A DNA stretch of 64,000 nucleotides from Nostoc sp. UHCC 0302 (lineage in GTDB: Bacteria > Cyanobacteriota > Cyanobacteriia > Cyanobacteriales > Nostocaceae): NCBI RefSeq assembly GCF_038096175.1, contig NZ_CP151099.1, positions 3,226,501 to 3,290,500 on the forward strand, given 5' to 3'. The translations under genes were made by a program, and so were the position numbers. The notes under the pieces were generated by a model. It was not told the origin of the DNA. It saw nothing but the letters and a program-made list of their open reading frames with translations, and searched no databases. Positions 8,096-16,952 of the stretch are shown one piece after another (position 1 is the first letter of the stretch; the number at the start of each line of letters is the position of its first letter).

Positions 8096-9082
8096 TGCTT
8101 CACTCTCCTAATTTCTCGTTCTCTAGCAAAGCTAAAGAATGCCTAATTTGAATTGAACTTGGGCTGAAATAGGATTTACGCAGTGAAACAAACAAAATTG
8201 ACAATGATTTTACTCAAGGCATAGTAGAGCCTATATATATTATTTACCATACGGAAGATGGTAAAGAGACTTATTGGCGATCGCTCATCGAATTCTCTGT
8301 AAAACTTAACTTTTTATTACTATATGTTTACAAATTGAGATATAAACTTTGTTTAATTCATCAATCAAGATAGAGCTAGTTAAACGGTGGCATAATTTTA
8401 ATAATACTTAAATAGTAATTGACAATTTAAAACTTAAATATTGATTAAAGTTGTTGTATAGGTATTAACCGATTTAAGTACTTTTTTTGGTCAAAGTTAA
8501 ATATTAATACATCTGTGGACATTGTTGTTAGGATTAAATACAGCTAGCTATCTATGTACTGATTTGAAAATACGATACCGTAAGATCCTGCCGGAAGCGA
8601 TCGCGCACGTTCATTTTTACAACTATACTTATCATACTAAGTATTTTTATCTTGCCTTATATTAATAATTGGCAGTTTCTCATCACTGATTTTTTGATGT
8701 TTTTCTGCTTATTAATGTTAGCTGAGTTTCGCTGTGACTATGTATGAATTAGGTTATCGTTAACACTATATAAGAATAAATTAGTATTACGAGTGATGAA
8801 TAGTACAATCGTGCAATCAGTAAAAGTTGTGGTTTTATATCTCTAAAATCTGTGGATATCTGTTGAAATAGTTTAAATACTTTTAAAAACATCGAATATT
8901 GGCAATTCCTACTCTTGGGATAGGGGGATATCTAAAGAAAATGAAAGATTTTATCTCTACTTTTAGAAGTAAAAATATAAGCTTGATTTCTATCTTTGGA
9001 TTTATGCAATCCTGACAAACAATGCTTATAGTTGGTTATTTAGGTGGACAACCACCCGATTACGTAAGTGAGGCTAACAATC
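8096..9082. other. Long AT-rich intergenic region upstream of peptide locus
   Basis: About 990 bp without a credible gene. It must contain the promoter of the minus-strand secreted protein and of the first peptide precursor. A small hairpin GGTGG-acaa-CCACC (9043-9056) lies about 27 bases upstream of the precursor start. Otherwise I see only AT-rich sequence. Confidence 0.55.
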
Positions 9083-9382
9083 ATGTCACATCCAATCATT
9101 GCATCCAAGTTGTTTGTTGAGTTATCTGATGAGCAACAGGAGCTTTTAGCTGGTGGAACCGATGTTGAGCTAAGTAATACCAAATTCAAGCAGAAACAGA
9201 TATTTTTACAAGGCACAACCTTTTCTGGCCCACAAGGTAGCTCCGCTAACTCTCAAGGAAATAGTACTACCTTAAGGACTTCGGCAAAAGATTTATTAGG
9301 CTTGGGTATAAATACCCCTGGTCGTGTATCTACTCCAGGTCGCCCTAGAATGGCTCCTGGAACGGCTACAGAAACTGAGTAA
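9083..9382 (+). CDS. Double-glycine leader peptide precursor 1
   Basis: A 99-residue precursor. The leader, residues 1-25, contains FVELSDEQQELLAGG, matching the double-glycine leaders cut by C39 peptidases. The core, about 74 residues, is rich in Ser, Thr, Gly and Gln, contains FSGPQGSSANSQG, has no Cys, and ends in a Pro/Arg/Thr-rich tail. The ATG at 9083 is preserved relative to the other copies and preceded by the shared GTAAGTGAGG sequence. The core resembles precursor 2 (both have LSNTxF just after Gly-Gly), so these two form a subgroup. It resembles cyanobacterial bacteriocin-type precursors, but activity is unknown. Confidence 0.85.
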   Translation: MSHPIIASKLFVELSDEQQELLAGGTDVELSNTKFKQKQIFLQGTTFSGPQGSSANSQGNSTTLRTSAKDLLGLGINTPGRVSTPGRPRMAPGTATETE

Positions 9383-9389
9383 GAAGATT

Positions 9390-9466
9390 AACCATATCCC
9401 ATAGGTGACCCGGAAACATTAGCTGTCACAATAGAGCGCTTCGCATATTTAAGTAGGGATATGGTT
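9390..9466 (+). terminator. Long hairpin after precursor 1
   Basis: An 11-bp perfect stem (AACCATATCCC / GGGATATGGTT) encloses about 55 bases. It starts 8 bases after the stop codon. No long T-run follows, so it may be an RNA stabiliser or processing element instead of a classical terminator. Confidence 0.5.
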
Positions 9467-10171
9467 AGTGGGGGTTAACAAACAGTACATAATGAGGAAT
9501 AAGCTGTTTTTCCTTCTCACCATCCTAGTCCATTCCCCCTACCGATAATTTGCGACTTTGAATTGAATAGCTAATATTGCAAGGGTCATCTATTGAGTTT
9601 CTCAATCCGATACCTTAAACACCATTGAAGTGGTGACGCTGAAAAATCTAGGCACTCAAGGTTTCCTTTCTTGAGTGCCTGAACAAGCCACAAATTTTAC
9701 AGCTTTTTTGTTATTTTCTCTTTTGTATAACCTGACCATCTGACTCAATGCTTGAAGAAAAACTGCATCAACGAGTTATTTCTAAAGCAACAATGAGCAA
9801 ACATAATAATTTTACCCACCAAGCCTATTTTTTAGCCTTTATTACAGCTAATGTGCAATGAGTATCTCTTAAAAAATGTCTCGCATATTAAAGTAAGGAA
9901 TGGATGGCAACTAGAGGTTTTTAAACAGTTAAGCATCAACAATCAAAATAAACTGTTAGATGAGGCTTATTCTTCCTTCTTTCTCAACCCAATATCTGCA
10001 ATGTTGTAAACGCTCAAAGTTTCTTCTCATTTGGTGTGTAGGAGCGATTGGGCGAACCTTAGTAACGCTTGTGGTGATTGCACTGCACGCAGTGGCAAAG
10101 CCAATCGCACATTCTAGTAATTTTCTGTCTTTTAGCTAAATACGTCAGGCAAAACTGCAATTGCAAGTCAC
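9467..10171. other. Region between precursors 1 and 2, possible precursor remnant
   Basis: No open gene. Sequence at 9878-9985 (CTCGCATATTAAAGTAAGGA, later CTTATTCTTCCTTCTTTCTC) echoes the 3' flank of precursor 1 at 9440-9520 (TTCGCATATTTAAGTAGGGA, later TTTTTCCTTCTCAC). This could be the trace of a lost precursor gene that kept only its downstream flank. The stretch 9540-9870 holds nothing I can assign. Confidence 0.35.
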
Positions 10172-10273
10172 ACCATTTCACTTTAAGAATGATACAAATA
10201 CTTTGGTAGGGACACGGCATTGCCGCGTCCCTACGAGAAATCTATATGTATCAAGTTTTTCGTGAATTGGTAT
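10172..10273. mobile_element. Small MITE-like element, copy 1
   Basis: About 100 bp, nearly identical to 21457-21557. It runs from ACCATTTCACTTTAAGAATG through the palindrome GTAGGGACACGGCATTGC (10206-10234) to TTTTTCGTGAATTGGTAT. The outer ends form imperfect inverted repeats of the ATACCAATTC type. It has no coding capacity and lies 56 bp upstream of precursor 2. Confidence 0.7.
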
Positions 10274-10328
10274 CAGTCTCTGGAATCCTGATTTCTCGTA
10301 TAGGCTTACGTAAGCGAGGCTAACAATT

Positions 10329-10643
10329 ATGTATGGTCAAATGATTACATCTGAATTTTTTGTAGACTTATCTGATCAACAACAGGAGCTTTTAGCTGGT
10401 GGTGCAGACTTTGATTTGAGTAATACCGAGTTTGTTCAAGAGACTGCTAATGTACGCAAAAGCAGCAGTTCTAGTCCCCAAGGAGATAGTAGTAGCTCTA
10501 CTTTCCAGCAAAATGACATCAGTAGCTCTGCACAAGATTTTTTAAGCCCAACTAGAGTATTTCCTTTAGGTGTCACAGGTTTAGCTTCTAGAGCCATTGA
10601 CACCCCAGTTACCTCATTCATCAATAATACCAACCGAGGGTAA
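10329..10643 (+). CDS. Double-glycine leader peptide precursor 2
   Basis: A 104-residue precursor with leader motif FVDLSDQQQELLAGG ending exactly at residue 25 and a 79-residue Ser/Gln/Thr-rich core containing SSSSSPQGDSSSSTF. It is preceded by ACGTAAGCGAGGC, the locus-specific ribosome-binding context. Core and leader resemble precursor 1, including LSNTEF after the cleavage site, which points to a duplication. No cysteines, so no thioether or disulfide chemistry is expected. Confidence 0.85.
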   Translation: MYGQMITSEFFVDLSDQQQELLAGGADFDLSNTEFVQETANVRKSSSSSPQGDSSSSTFQQNDISSSAQDFLSPTRVFPLGVTGLASRAIDTPVTSFINNTNRG

Positions 10644-10781
10644 GCCAGCACAATCATTGCTAATTCCAGAACTTTCCTTACATATTTATCTTTGCACTCA
10701 TAATCATCTAGCTGAGTGTTTCTGATAAAATCTAGCCTGCGAGTCAACTTATAAAGTTCTTTTCTGAAGACAAAAAGGGGG

Positions 10782-10853
10782 AGAGGAGATAGTTATGACT
10801 CGCTCAACGTAAGTGAGGACTTTGAGGGAGTTTGAGCGTTCTCCTCTGTTTTT
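10782..10853 (+). terminator. Two-part hairpin with T-run between precursor 2 and the exporter
   Basis: The outer stem AGAGGAGA / TCTCCTCT is perfect; the inner arms ACTCGCTCAA / TTGAGGGAGT pair at 9 of 10 positions. GTTTTTC follows. The loop contains ACGTAAGTGAGG, the same motif that precedes the precursor start codons. It likely terminates the upstream peptide transcript. Confidence 0.6.
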
Positions 10854-11246
10854 CTAACGCGTTGCCCACGTTATCTAGATGAAAAAGGTAATTCCAGCGC
10901 GATCGCGCATACCTTTTTCTTCCCCCTTGACTGATTATAGCTAATTATAAAGCCTATGTATGCCACTGTTAGCAGCGTATGTTACCGTTTTGCTTTTTAG
11001 TAGTGAAGTGGCGGAGTGGAGGAGTAGAGGAGTGGAAGAGTGGGGACGAGCATAATAAGGGACTTCCAACTAAAAAAATATACAATCGCTTTGGTGAGTA
11101 GGGAAGGCAGGGGAAGAATCTAAAATGATATTTGCTCCCACCCATTGAATAATTTATTTTCTGGAAGTCCCTAATTCTTTTCTCCTCTTTAATCGCATAA
11201 CCCTAAGATTGTTGATGTATCAATTAAAAACAGAAGGTAGAATACC
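10854..11246. other. Upstream region of the exporter operon
   Basis: No gene. It contains a purine-rich tandem tract (about 11004-11046, GAGTGGAGGAGTAGAGGAGT type) and should hold the promoter for the HlyD-type gene. No recognisable operator. Confidence 0.5.
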
Positions 11247-13067
11247 GTGGACTCCCTACACAGAGAAGAAAATCATTTTTGGAATAGGTCTAATGAACCA
11301 AATCCAGAGCAGCTCCATTTAGTTGAAGCTAATGAGTTTCTCCCCCATATCAGTAAATGGACTAGCATCGGCGGGGGAGTTCTAATTACTATCTTTGTGG
11401 CAGGATTGACTCTGACATCTGTTCTTAAGTACAACGTTACTGTTAAAGTGCCTGCAACTATCCGACCTGTAGGAGAACTACGGCTTGTTCAATCTGCAAT
11501 GAGCGGAAGTGTACAAAGGATTGATGTTCAGGAAAATCAGTTAGTAACGCAGGGACAACCAATTGCTCAGGTTGATGATTCCCGTCTCAAAACACAAAAG
11601 AGTCAACTAGAAAATACTATTCGCCAGAGTCAATTACAACTCAGTCCAATTCAAGCCCAGCTTGGTGAAATAGATACCCAAATCGCAGCTCAGACGAACT
11701 TAATTCAACGCACAATCGTAGCTGCACAAGCGGAGTTAGGTGGTAGCCAACGCAACTATCAAGATCAGCAAATTAAAGCTACGGCTGATATGATGCAAGC
11801 ACAAGCAGCTTTGACTTTAGCTAAGGTGCAACGAGACAGATTACAGCGTGAAAAACTATTAAAAGCAACTGTAGAGGAAACAGAAGCAGCTTTGGCGTTA
11901 GCCAGGGTGCAACGAGACAGATTACAACGCGAAAAATTATTAACAACAACTTTACAAGAAGCAGAAGCAGCTTTGGCGTTAGCCAGGGTGCAACGAGACA
12001 GATTGCAGCGAGAAAAAGTCTTAACAGCAGGTGTCCAAGAAGCAGCAGCAGCCTTGACTTTAGCCAAGGTGCAGCGAGACAGATTGCAGCCCATAGTGGC
12101 AATGGGAGCAATTTCTCAAAATTTCTTTGAGGAAAAAGAACAAGCAGTAAAATCTGCTGAAGCAAGGTTAGAAGAAGCGAAAGCCAACGCTAAAAATCTC
12201 CAGGAGGAAAAAGAACAAGCGGTGAAAGCTGCTGAAGCCAAGCTAGAACAAGCTAAAGCCAATGCTAAAAATCTCCAAGAGGAAAAAGAACAAGCGGTGA
12301 AAGCTGCTGAGGCGAAACTAGAAGAAGCCAAAGCCAACGCTAAAAATCTTCAGGATGAGAAAAACCAAGCCCTGACAGTTGCAGAAACTAACCTAGAAAA
12401 GGCAAAAACCGCTATTAATCCTAGTAATGCTCCTGTGACTGTAGCTTTAGAAAAGATTAAGCAAGAACAAGCACAAGGTGAAGCTACCTTAGCTGCTTTG
12501 AAAAAAGAAAGAGAGACTCTGCTCCAGCAACGCTTAGAATTTCAAAAGCAACTCGATCACACTCGTAAAGAACTACAACAAGTAGAAAGTGACCTGAATC
12601 AAAGTGTGATGCGATCGCCAATCGCAGGTACTTTACTGCAACTGAATCTTCGTAATCCTGGACAGGTAGTGCAACCTGGGGAAGCTATTGCTCAAATTGC
12701 TCCCCTCAACGCCCCAGTTGTGATTAAAGCGCAAGTGCCAGCTAAAGACATTGATAAGGTAAAATCCGGTCAACAAGTGCAGATGCAGGTTTCTGCTTGC
12801 CCCTATCCAGACTTTGGCACACTTCACGGCACTGTCAAAACAGTTTCACCAGATGCCGTACCAGTTGAAAAAAATACCCAAGCTCAAAGTGTTCCACAAG
12901 TAGCAGCCTATGGGGTAATTATTGAGCCGCAAACTTCGTATGTGGGTAGAGGCGATCGCCAGTGTCATCTTCAATCTGGCATGGAGGGTAGAGCTGATAT
13001 TATTTCCCGTCGAGAAACCGTACTTCAGTTCATTCTCAGAAAAGCCAGATTAATTGCGGATTCTTAA
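11247..13067 (+). CDS. HlyD-family membrane fusion protein of peptide exporter
   Basis: A 606-residue periplasmic adaptor. It has an N-terminal cytoplasmic tail, one membrane segment at about residues 40-62 (GGGVLITIFVAGLTLTSVL), a lipoyl-like half (SAMSGSVQRIDVQENQLV), a very long coiled coil (about 110-460), the second lipoyl half (VMRSPIAGTLLQLNLRNPGQ) and a C-terminal beta-barrel. It would link the inner-membrane ABC exporter to an outer-membrane channel of TolC type, which is not encoded here. The start is GTG after AGAAGGTAG. The coiled coil is expanded by DNA tandem repeats. It is followed by the C39 ABC gene on the same strand. Confidence 0.92.
   Translation: MDSLHREENHFWNRSNEPNPEQLHLVEANEFLPHISKWTSIGGGVLITIFVAGLTLTSVLKYNVTVKVPATIRPVGELRLVQSAMSGSVQRIDVQENQLVTQGQPIAQVDDSRLKTQKSQLENTIRQSQLQLSPIQAQLGEIDTQIAAQTNLIQRTIVAAQAELGGSQRNYQDQQIKATADMMQAQAALTLAKVQRDRLQREKLLKATVEETEAALALARVQRDRLQREKLLTTTLQEAEAALALARVQRDRLQREKVLTAGVQEAAAALTLAKVQRDRLQPIVAMGAISQNFFEEKEQAVKSAEARLEEAKANAKNLQEEKEQAVKAAEAKLEQAKANAKNLQEEKEQAVKAAEAKLEEAKANAKNLQDEKNQALTVAETNLEKAKTAINPSNAPVTVALEKIKQEQAQGEATLAALKKERETLLQQRLEFQKQLDHTRKELQQVESDLNQSVMRSPIAGTLLQLNLRNPGQVVQPGEAIAQIAPLNAPVVIKAQVPAKDIDKVKSGQQVQMQVSACPYPDFGTLHGTVKTVSPDAVPVEKNTQAQSVPQVAAYGVIIEPQTSYVGRGDRQCHLQSGMEGRADIISRRETVLQFILRKARLIADS
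11805..12428 (+). repeat. Two blocks of in-frame tandem repeats inside the HlyD coiled coil
   Basis: Block one, 11805 to about 12128: four 81-bp units encoding 27-residue repeats of AALALARVQRDRLQREK type, the last unit diverging after RDRLQ. Block two, 12129-12428: four 75-bp units encoding 25-residue repeats of EEKEQAVKAAEAKLEEAK type. Both lengthen the hairpin coiled coil and would change the span across the periplasm. Confidence 0.85.
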
Positions 13068-13083
13068 TTAGTTGGGGCATAGA

Positions 13084-13142
13084 GTAGAGACGCGATTATA
13101 CTCTTGCGAGAAGCCGCTCTTCGAGCGTCTACGCGTCTGTAC
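13084..13142. repeat. Dispersed palindromic repeat, long form
   Basis: Third full copy of the 1021-1079 repeat, with one changed base in the right end (GTCTGTAC). It sits in the 150-bp gap between the HlyD and C39 ABC genes. Confidence 0.8.
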
Positions 13143-13217
13143 AAGAGTTAGGAATTAGTATTTTTCTCCCTCATACCCAATCCCCAGTCCCTAGTACCCA
13201 GAATAGGTTTATCAACC

Positions 13218-15386
13218 ATGTTTGATGTATTCAAACCCCGAAAGAATTATCAGTGTGTTTCGCAGTTAAGTGAGGAAGACTGCGGGGCAGCTTGTCTAGC
13301 TTCGATTTCCAAGTATTACGGACGTTTTTTAAGCATCACTAAAAGCCGAGAAGCAGTAGGTACTGGGCAACTAGGAACAACTTTACTAGGTCTCAAACGT
13401 GGATGTGAGACGCTAGGTTTTAATGCTAGAGCAGTCAAAGCTGCACCAGCGATCATAGACAGAATTAAAGAAATAACCTTACCTGCGATTATTCATTGGC
13501 ATGGCTACCACTGGGTTGTTTTATACGACAAGCGTGGCAGTAAGTACGTAATTGCCGACCCATCTGTAGGTATCCGCTATGTCAGCCGAGAAGAGTTAAC
13601 AACGGCTTGGAATGGGGTAATGCTCTTACTAGAGCCAGATACAGAACGCTTTACTAACCAGCCCGAAGAACAAGCTAAAGGTGGCTTAGGGCGTTTTTTA
13701 GCCCGTATCTTGCCCTATCGTGGACTACTAACTCAGGTTTTGATGATCAATGTTGTCTTGGGTCTACTCGCTCTAGGCACTCCCGTATTGATACAACTGC
13801 TCACAGATGATGTCTTGGTACGTGGAGATACTCAGCTACTTACAGTTGTGATTACAGCTGTTATTGTGATGAGTTTGTTCAGCAGTAGTCTGCAAGTATT
13901 GCAAGCCATCATGATTGCTCATTTTGGTCAACGGTTGCAATTGGGGCTAGTCTTAGAATTTGGGCGAAAAATTCTTCAACTGCCCTTAAGTTACTACGAA
14001 GCTCGGCGTAGTGGCGAAATTACTAGCCGGTTGAGAGATATTAATGAAATTAACCAGTTAGTATCGCAGATTGTAGTTCTTTTACCCAGTCAGTTTTTTA
14101 TTGCGGTAGTTTCTTTCTGCTTGATGCTGTTTTATAGCTGGAAACTAACATTAGCAGTCATTCTGTTTGCTGTTTTGATGACCCTATCTACCCTACCTTT
14201 TTTACCCATTCTTCAACAAAAGACTCGTAGTCTGTTGGTATTGGGGTCGGAAAATCAAGGCGTTTTAGTAGAAACGTTTAAAGGCGCACAGGTAATCAAA
14301 ACCACAAATGCCGCTCCACAATTTTGGGATGAATTCCAAAGTCGATTTGGTCGCTTCGCAAATTTAACTTTCAGCACCATTCAAATCGGAATTATCAATG
14401 GTACTATTGCCAAACTCTTAGCTACCCTTGGCGGCGTAATTCTACTTGGATTGGGCAGTGTTTTGGTGATTCAAGGAGAAATAACCATAGGTCAAATGCT
14501 CGCTTTTAATACCTTACAGGTCAATGTTTTGAATTTTATTGATTCGTTAGTTAGTTTAGCAGATGACTATGTTCGCTCTCAAACAGCAATTTCTCGTCTT
14601 TTAGAAGTTATCGATGCGACACCAGAAGTAATTGGAGGTAGCCCAAAACCAGTTGCAAAAATTTCTGAGGATGCAGACATTCGTTTTTCCCATATTCAAT
14701 TTCACCACGCTGGCAGAGTTGACTTATTAGAAGATTTTTCTCTGAAGCTACCTGGAGGGAAAGTAATTGCTTTAATTGGTCAGTCAGGCTGTGGCAAAAG
14801 TACTTTAGCCAAACTGATGGCAGGTTTATATGAGCCAAACTCTGGCAATATCAGAATTGGTTTTTATAACATTCAAGACCTTTCCCTTGAGTGTCTACGA
14901 CAACAAGTAGTTTATGTACCGCAAGAGCCGCATTTCTGGAGTCGCTCGATTTTAGATAATTTCCGGTTGGGAACGCCATACATTTCTTTTGAGGAAGTTG
15001 TCAAAGCTTGCGAAATTGCTGATGCAGAAGGCTTTATCAGCCAGCTTCCTAACAAATATCAAACTGTTTTAGGAGAATTTGGGGCAAATCTCTCTGGTGG
15101 ACAGAGACAGCGATTAGCGATCGCCAGAGGTATCCTCACCAATCCACCTGTACTGGTTTTAGATGAAGCAACCGCTGGACTTGATCCAATCAGCGAATCT
15201 CATGTATTAAATCGGCTGTTGGAATACCGAAAAGGCAGAACCACAATTTTGATTACTCACCGCCCCAGTGTAATCAATCGCGCTGATTGGATCGTATTAC
15301 TAGATAAAGGTCAAGTACAGCTACAAGGTACGCTGGATACTTTTCTCTCTCAGCAAGGAGAGCATTTAAAGTTTCTATCACTATAA
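13218..15386 (+). CDS. Peptidase-containing ABC transporter (C39 domain, PCAT)
   Basis: A 722-residue exporter with three parts. The N-terminal C39 cysteine protease has Cys22 in QLSEEDCGAAC, His98 in GYHWVVL and Asp114 in IADP, all catalytic positions present. Six membrane segments span about 165-440. The ATPase has Walker A GQSGCGKST near 521, signature LSGGQRQRLAIAR near 625, and Walker B VLVLDEATAGLD. Such proteins cut double-glycine leaders on the cytoplasmic side and push the core through the membrane. It lies between the HlyD gene and precursor 3, within an array of matching leaders, so these peptides are its likely cargo. Confidence 0.95.
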   Translation: MFDVFKPRKNYQCVSQLSEEDCGAACLASISKYYGRFLSITKSREAVGTGQLGTTLLGLKRGCETLGFNARAVKAAPAIIDRIKEITLPAIIHWHGYHWVVLYDKRGSKYVIADPSVGIRYVSREELTTAWNGVMLLLEPDTERFTNQPEEQAKGGLGRFLARILPYRGLLTQVLMINVVLGLLALGTPVLIQLLTDDVLVRGDTQLLTVVITAVIVMSLFSSSLQVLQAIMIAHFGQRLQLGLVLEFGRKILQLPLSYYEARRSGEITSRLRDINEINQLVSQIVVLLPSQFFIAVVSFCLMLFYSWKLTLAVILFAVLMTLSTLPFLPILQQKTRSLLVLGSENQGVLVETFKGAQVIKTTNAAPQFWDEFQSRFGRFANLTFSTIQIGIINGTIAKLLATLGGVILLGLGSVLVIQGEITIGQMLAFNTLQVNVLNFIDSLVSLADDYVRSQTAISRLLEVIDATPEVIGGSPKPVAKISEDADIRFSHIQFHHAGRVDLLEDFSLKLPGGKVIALIGQSGCGKSTLAKLMAGLYEPNSGNIRIGFYNIQDLSLECLRQQVVYVPQEPHFWSRSILDNFRLGTPYISFEEVVKACEIADAEGFISQLPNKYQTVLGEFGANLSGGQRQRLAIARGILTNPPVLVLDEATAGLDPISESHVLNRLLEYRKGRTTILITHRPSVINRADWIVLLDKGQVQLQGTLDTFLSQQGEHLKFLSL

Positions 15387-15402
15387 AAGTAAGGAAATAG
15401 TT

Positions 15403-15720
15403 ATGTATGACAATAGCAAACTCCAAAACTTAGAATTGCTCAGAGATATGTCTGAGCAAGAACAGGAAATTTTAGCTGCTGGTCAAAGCTCAAATCTAGA
15501 AAATAAGGGTAACTTATTCTTACAAAAAACTAACTTAGAAACCCAGGCAGAGAACATATTAAATCTCAAAAATGGTGATATTTCTTTACAAAAAACCAAA
15601 TACACCTTATCCCAGATTACATTAGGTGCCTCCATTAAATTTGGATTACCAGATTTTAAGCTAGTTGAAAATAGTGCAAGCAGTTTTATTGGCAAATTAT
15701 TAAATGGCTTAGTTTCATAA
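15403..15720 (+). CDS. Divergent leader peptide precursor 3, linked to exporter
   Basis: A 105-residue product starting 16 bp after the exporter stop and preceded by AGTAAGGAAATAG. The N-terminal part has MSEQEQEILAAGQ, an imperfect leader in which the cleavage pair is Ala-Gly and lies at about residue 27. The rest is Asn/Leu/Lys-rich with a duplicated FLQKTNLE / SLQKTKYT pattern and a C-terminal FIGKLLNGLVS that could be amphipathic. It is in the exporter operon. It may be another cargo, an immunity-type protein or a leader mimic. Confidence 0.75.
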   Translation: MYDNSKLQNLELLRDMSEQEQEILAAGQSSNLENKGNLFLQKTNLETQAENILNLKNGDISLQKTKYTLSQITLGASIKFGLPDFKLVENSASSFIGKLLNGLVS

Positions 15721-15754
15721 ACCTTGCTTTAGCTTTTTTAGCAAAAATTACTAG

Positions 15755-15792
15755 TTATGGAGGCATGATTAATTCTGTCTCCATAATTTTTC
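15755..15792 (+). terminator. Terminator of the exporter operon
   Basis: A perfect 8-bp stem TTATGGAG / CTCCATAA with a 16-base loop, then ATTTTTC. It lies 35 bp after the precursor 3 stop, a good factor-independent terminator for HlyD-PCAT-precursor 3. Confidence 0.7.
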
Positions 15793-16136
15793 ATAAATAC
15801 TAATATTCTCGTATTTTGCACTATTTTTAAAAACTATAGTATGGGTAATATCTAAAGTGCAGAAATCAGATTTTTAACTTGTATAGGGTATTGTCTATTT
15901 ATAAAAATTGCAATAGTATACTGAAAGAAAAGTAATTTTTGAAACTATTAGTTTGGTAAAAAATATAATATTAAAAATAATATTATTTGATTAATAAATT
16001 TACATTATTTAACCTAAGTTGCAAACAGGAAACCAGTGATTTGTAGCTTAGACTAAATCAAAAGTAATAGACTATATCTATTAATATCTAACTTTAGAAT
16101 AGTTCAAAATTTCAGCTAATTATTAATAATAAAAAG

Positions 16137-16167
16137 GTAGGTAAATAACACCTACATTAAGTAAGTG
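16137..16167 (+). promoter_or_regulatory. 5' hairpin and ribosome site of precursor 4
   Basis: Arms GTAGGT / ACCTAC (16137-16142 and 16150-16155) flank a short loop; the right side reads TAACACCTAC as in precursor 7. The shared AAGTAAGTGAGG ribosome-binding stretch follows, about 12 bases before the ATG. This is a shorter form of the element seen at precursors 5-9. Confidence 0.55.
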
Positions 16168-16180
16168 AGGTAAAGAATTT

Positions 16181-16390
16181 ATGTCAACTCAATTCATCAT
16201 GTCTGATCTGCTTGTAGAGCTATCTACAGAACAACAACAGCTTCTAGCTGGAGGACAACAATCCGAGGATGATTCTGATGAAACAGGTTCTGGCACAGAA
16301 GAATCTGTATCTACAGATAAGGGTATCGGTCGCCCACGCCGTTACAGAATTAACAGTTCCAGCCTCGTTACCGTCCGTAGAATAAGTTAA
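16181..16390 (+). CDS. Double-glycine leader peptide precursor 4
   Basis: 69 residues. The leader LVELSTEQQQLLAGG ends at residue 25. The 44-residue core has an acidic half (SEDDSDETGSGTEESVS) followed by a basic half (IGRPRRYRINSSSLVTVRR), so it is strongly bipolar in charge. No Cys. It is monocistronic, with its own 5' hairpin and a long imperfect downstream hairpin (16415-16490). Confidence 0.82.
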   Translation: MSTQFIMSDLLVELSTEQQQLLAGGQQSEDDSDETGSGTEESVSTDKGIGRPRRYRINSSSLVTVRRIS

Positions 16391-16879
16391 ATTTTGCAAT
16401 TGCCAGGGGAAGATAAGACTCATACAATTCACTCTGAAGCAACAAGTTTTAGAGCGAGTTTTGACAGTATACTCTGTTTGTCAAAGTACGAATTTAGCTG
16501 CTCAAAGCACAAATATCAAGTGCTAACTTGAGTAGTTCAATTTCTACGCCCCTGGTACTAAATGCAAATAGTTTTAAATAGTTGACGCTTATATTATTTG
16601 ACGTTGAAACTCAAATTTTATAGCCGTCATTTTGCACCCATTTAGGTATGAATCCATTATGGGTGCTTGCTTATTTATAAGCATTGTTATTTTCTCAATC
16701 TAAAATAGATAAATTAATAAGCACTCGGGACAATATACTTTATCTCAAAAATGCAACAATTTAACACAATTAATAAAAATTAAATTATTTGTAATATATT
16801 TTTTACATATCAGACATAATTATAATAATATCTAACTCTAGATAGGTTAACGCCTAGTACAGACTTCTATAAATAGAAG

Positions 16880-16930
16880 TATAGATATTATAGGTTTATG
16901 CTCTTAGTACATATATATGTAATATCTATA
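16880..16930 (+). promoter_or_regulatory. 5' hairpin of precursor 5
   Basis: An 11-bp perfect inverted repeat TATAGATATTA / TAATATCTATA with a 29-base loop, directly before AAGTAAGTGAGG. Compared with precursors 7 and 9, both arms changed (AGATATTA against AGGTGTTA and AGGTATTA) while pairing is kept. Confidence 0.65.
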
Positions 16931-16952
16931 CAAGTAAGTGAGGCAAAGGATT

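Noticed and set aside
11765-12337. Long open frames on the minus strand opposite the HlyD gene (Leu/Ala/Ser-rich repeats)
   Set aside because: They are antisense readings of the coiled-coil repeats in the plus-strand gene; low complexity, no ribosome sites, and the plus strand is clearly coding.
11805-12428. Regular direct repeats suggesting a CRISPR array
   Set aside because: Units are 75-81 bp, adjoining, in frame and inside a coding sequence; there are no unique spacers and no cas genes.
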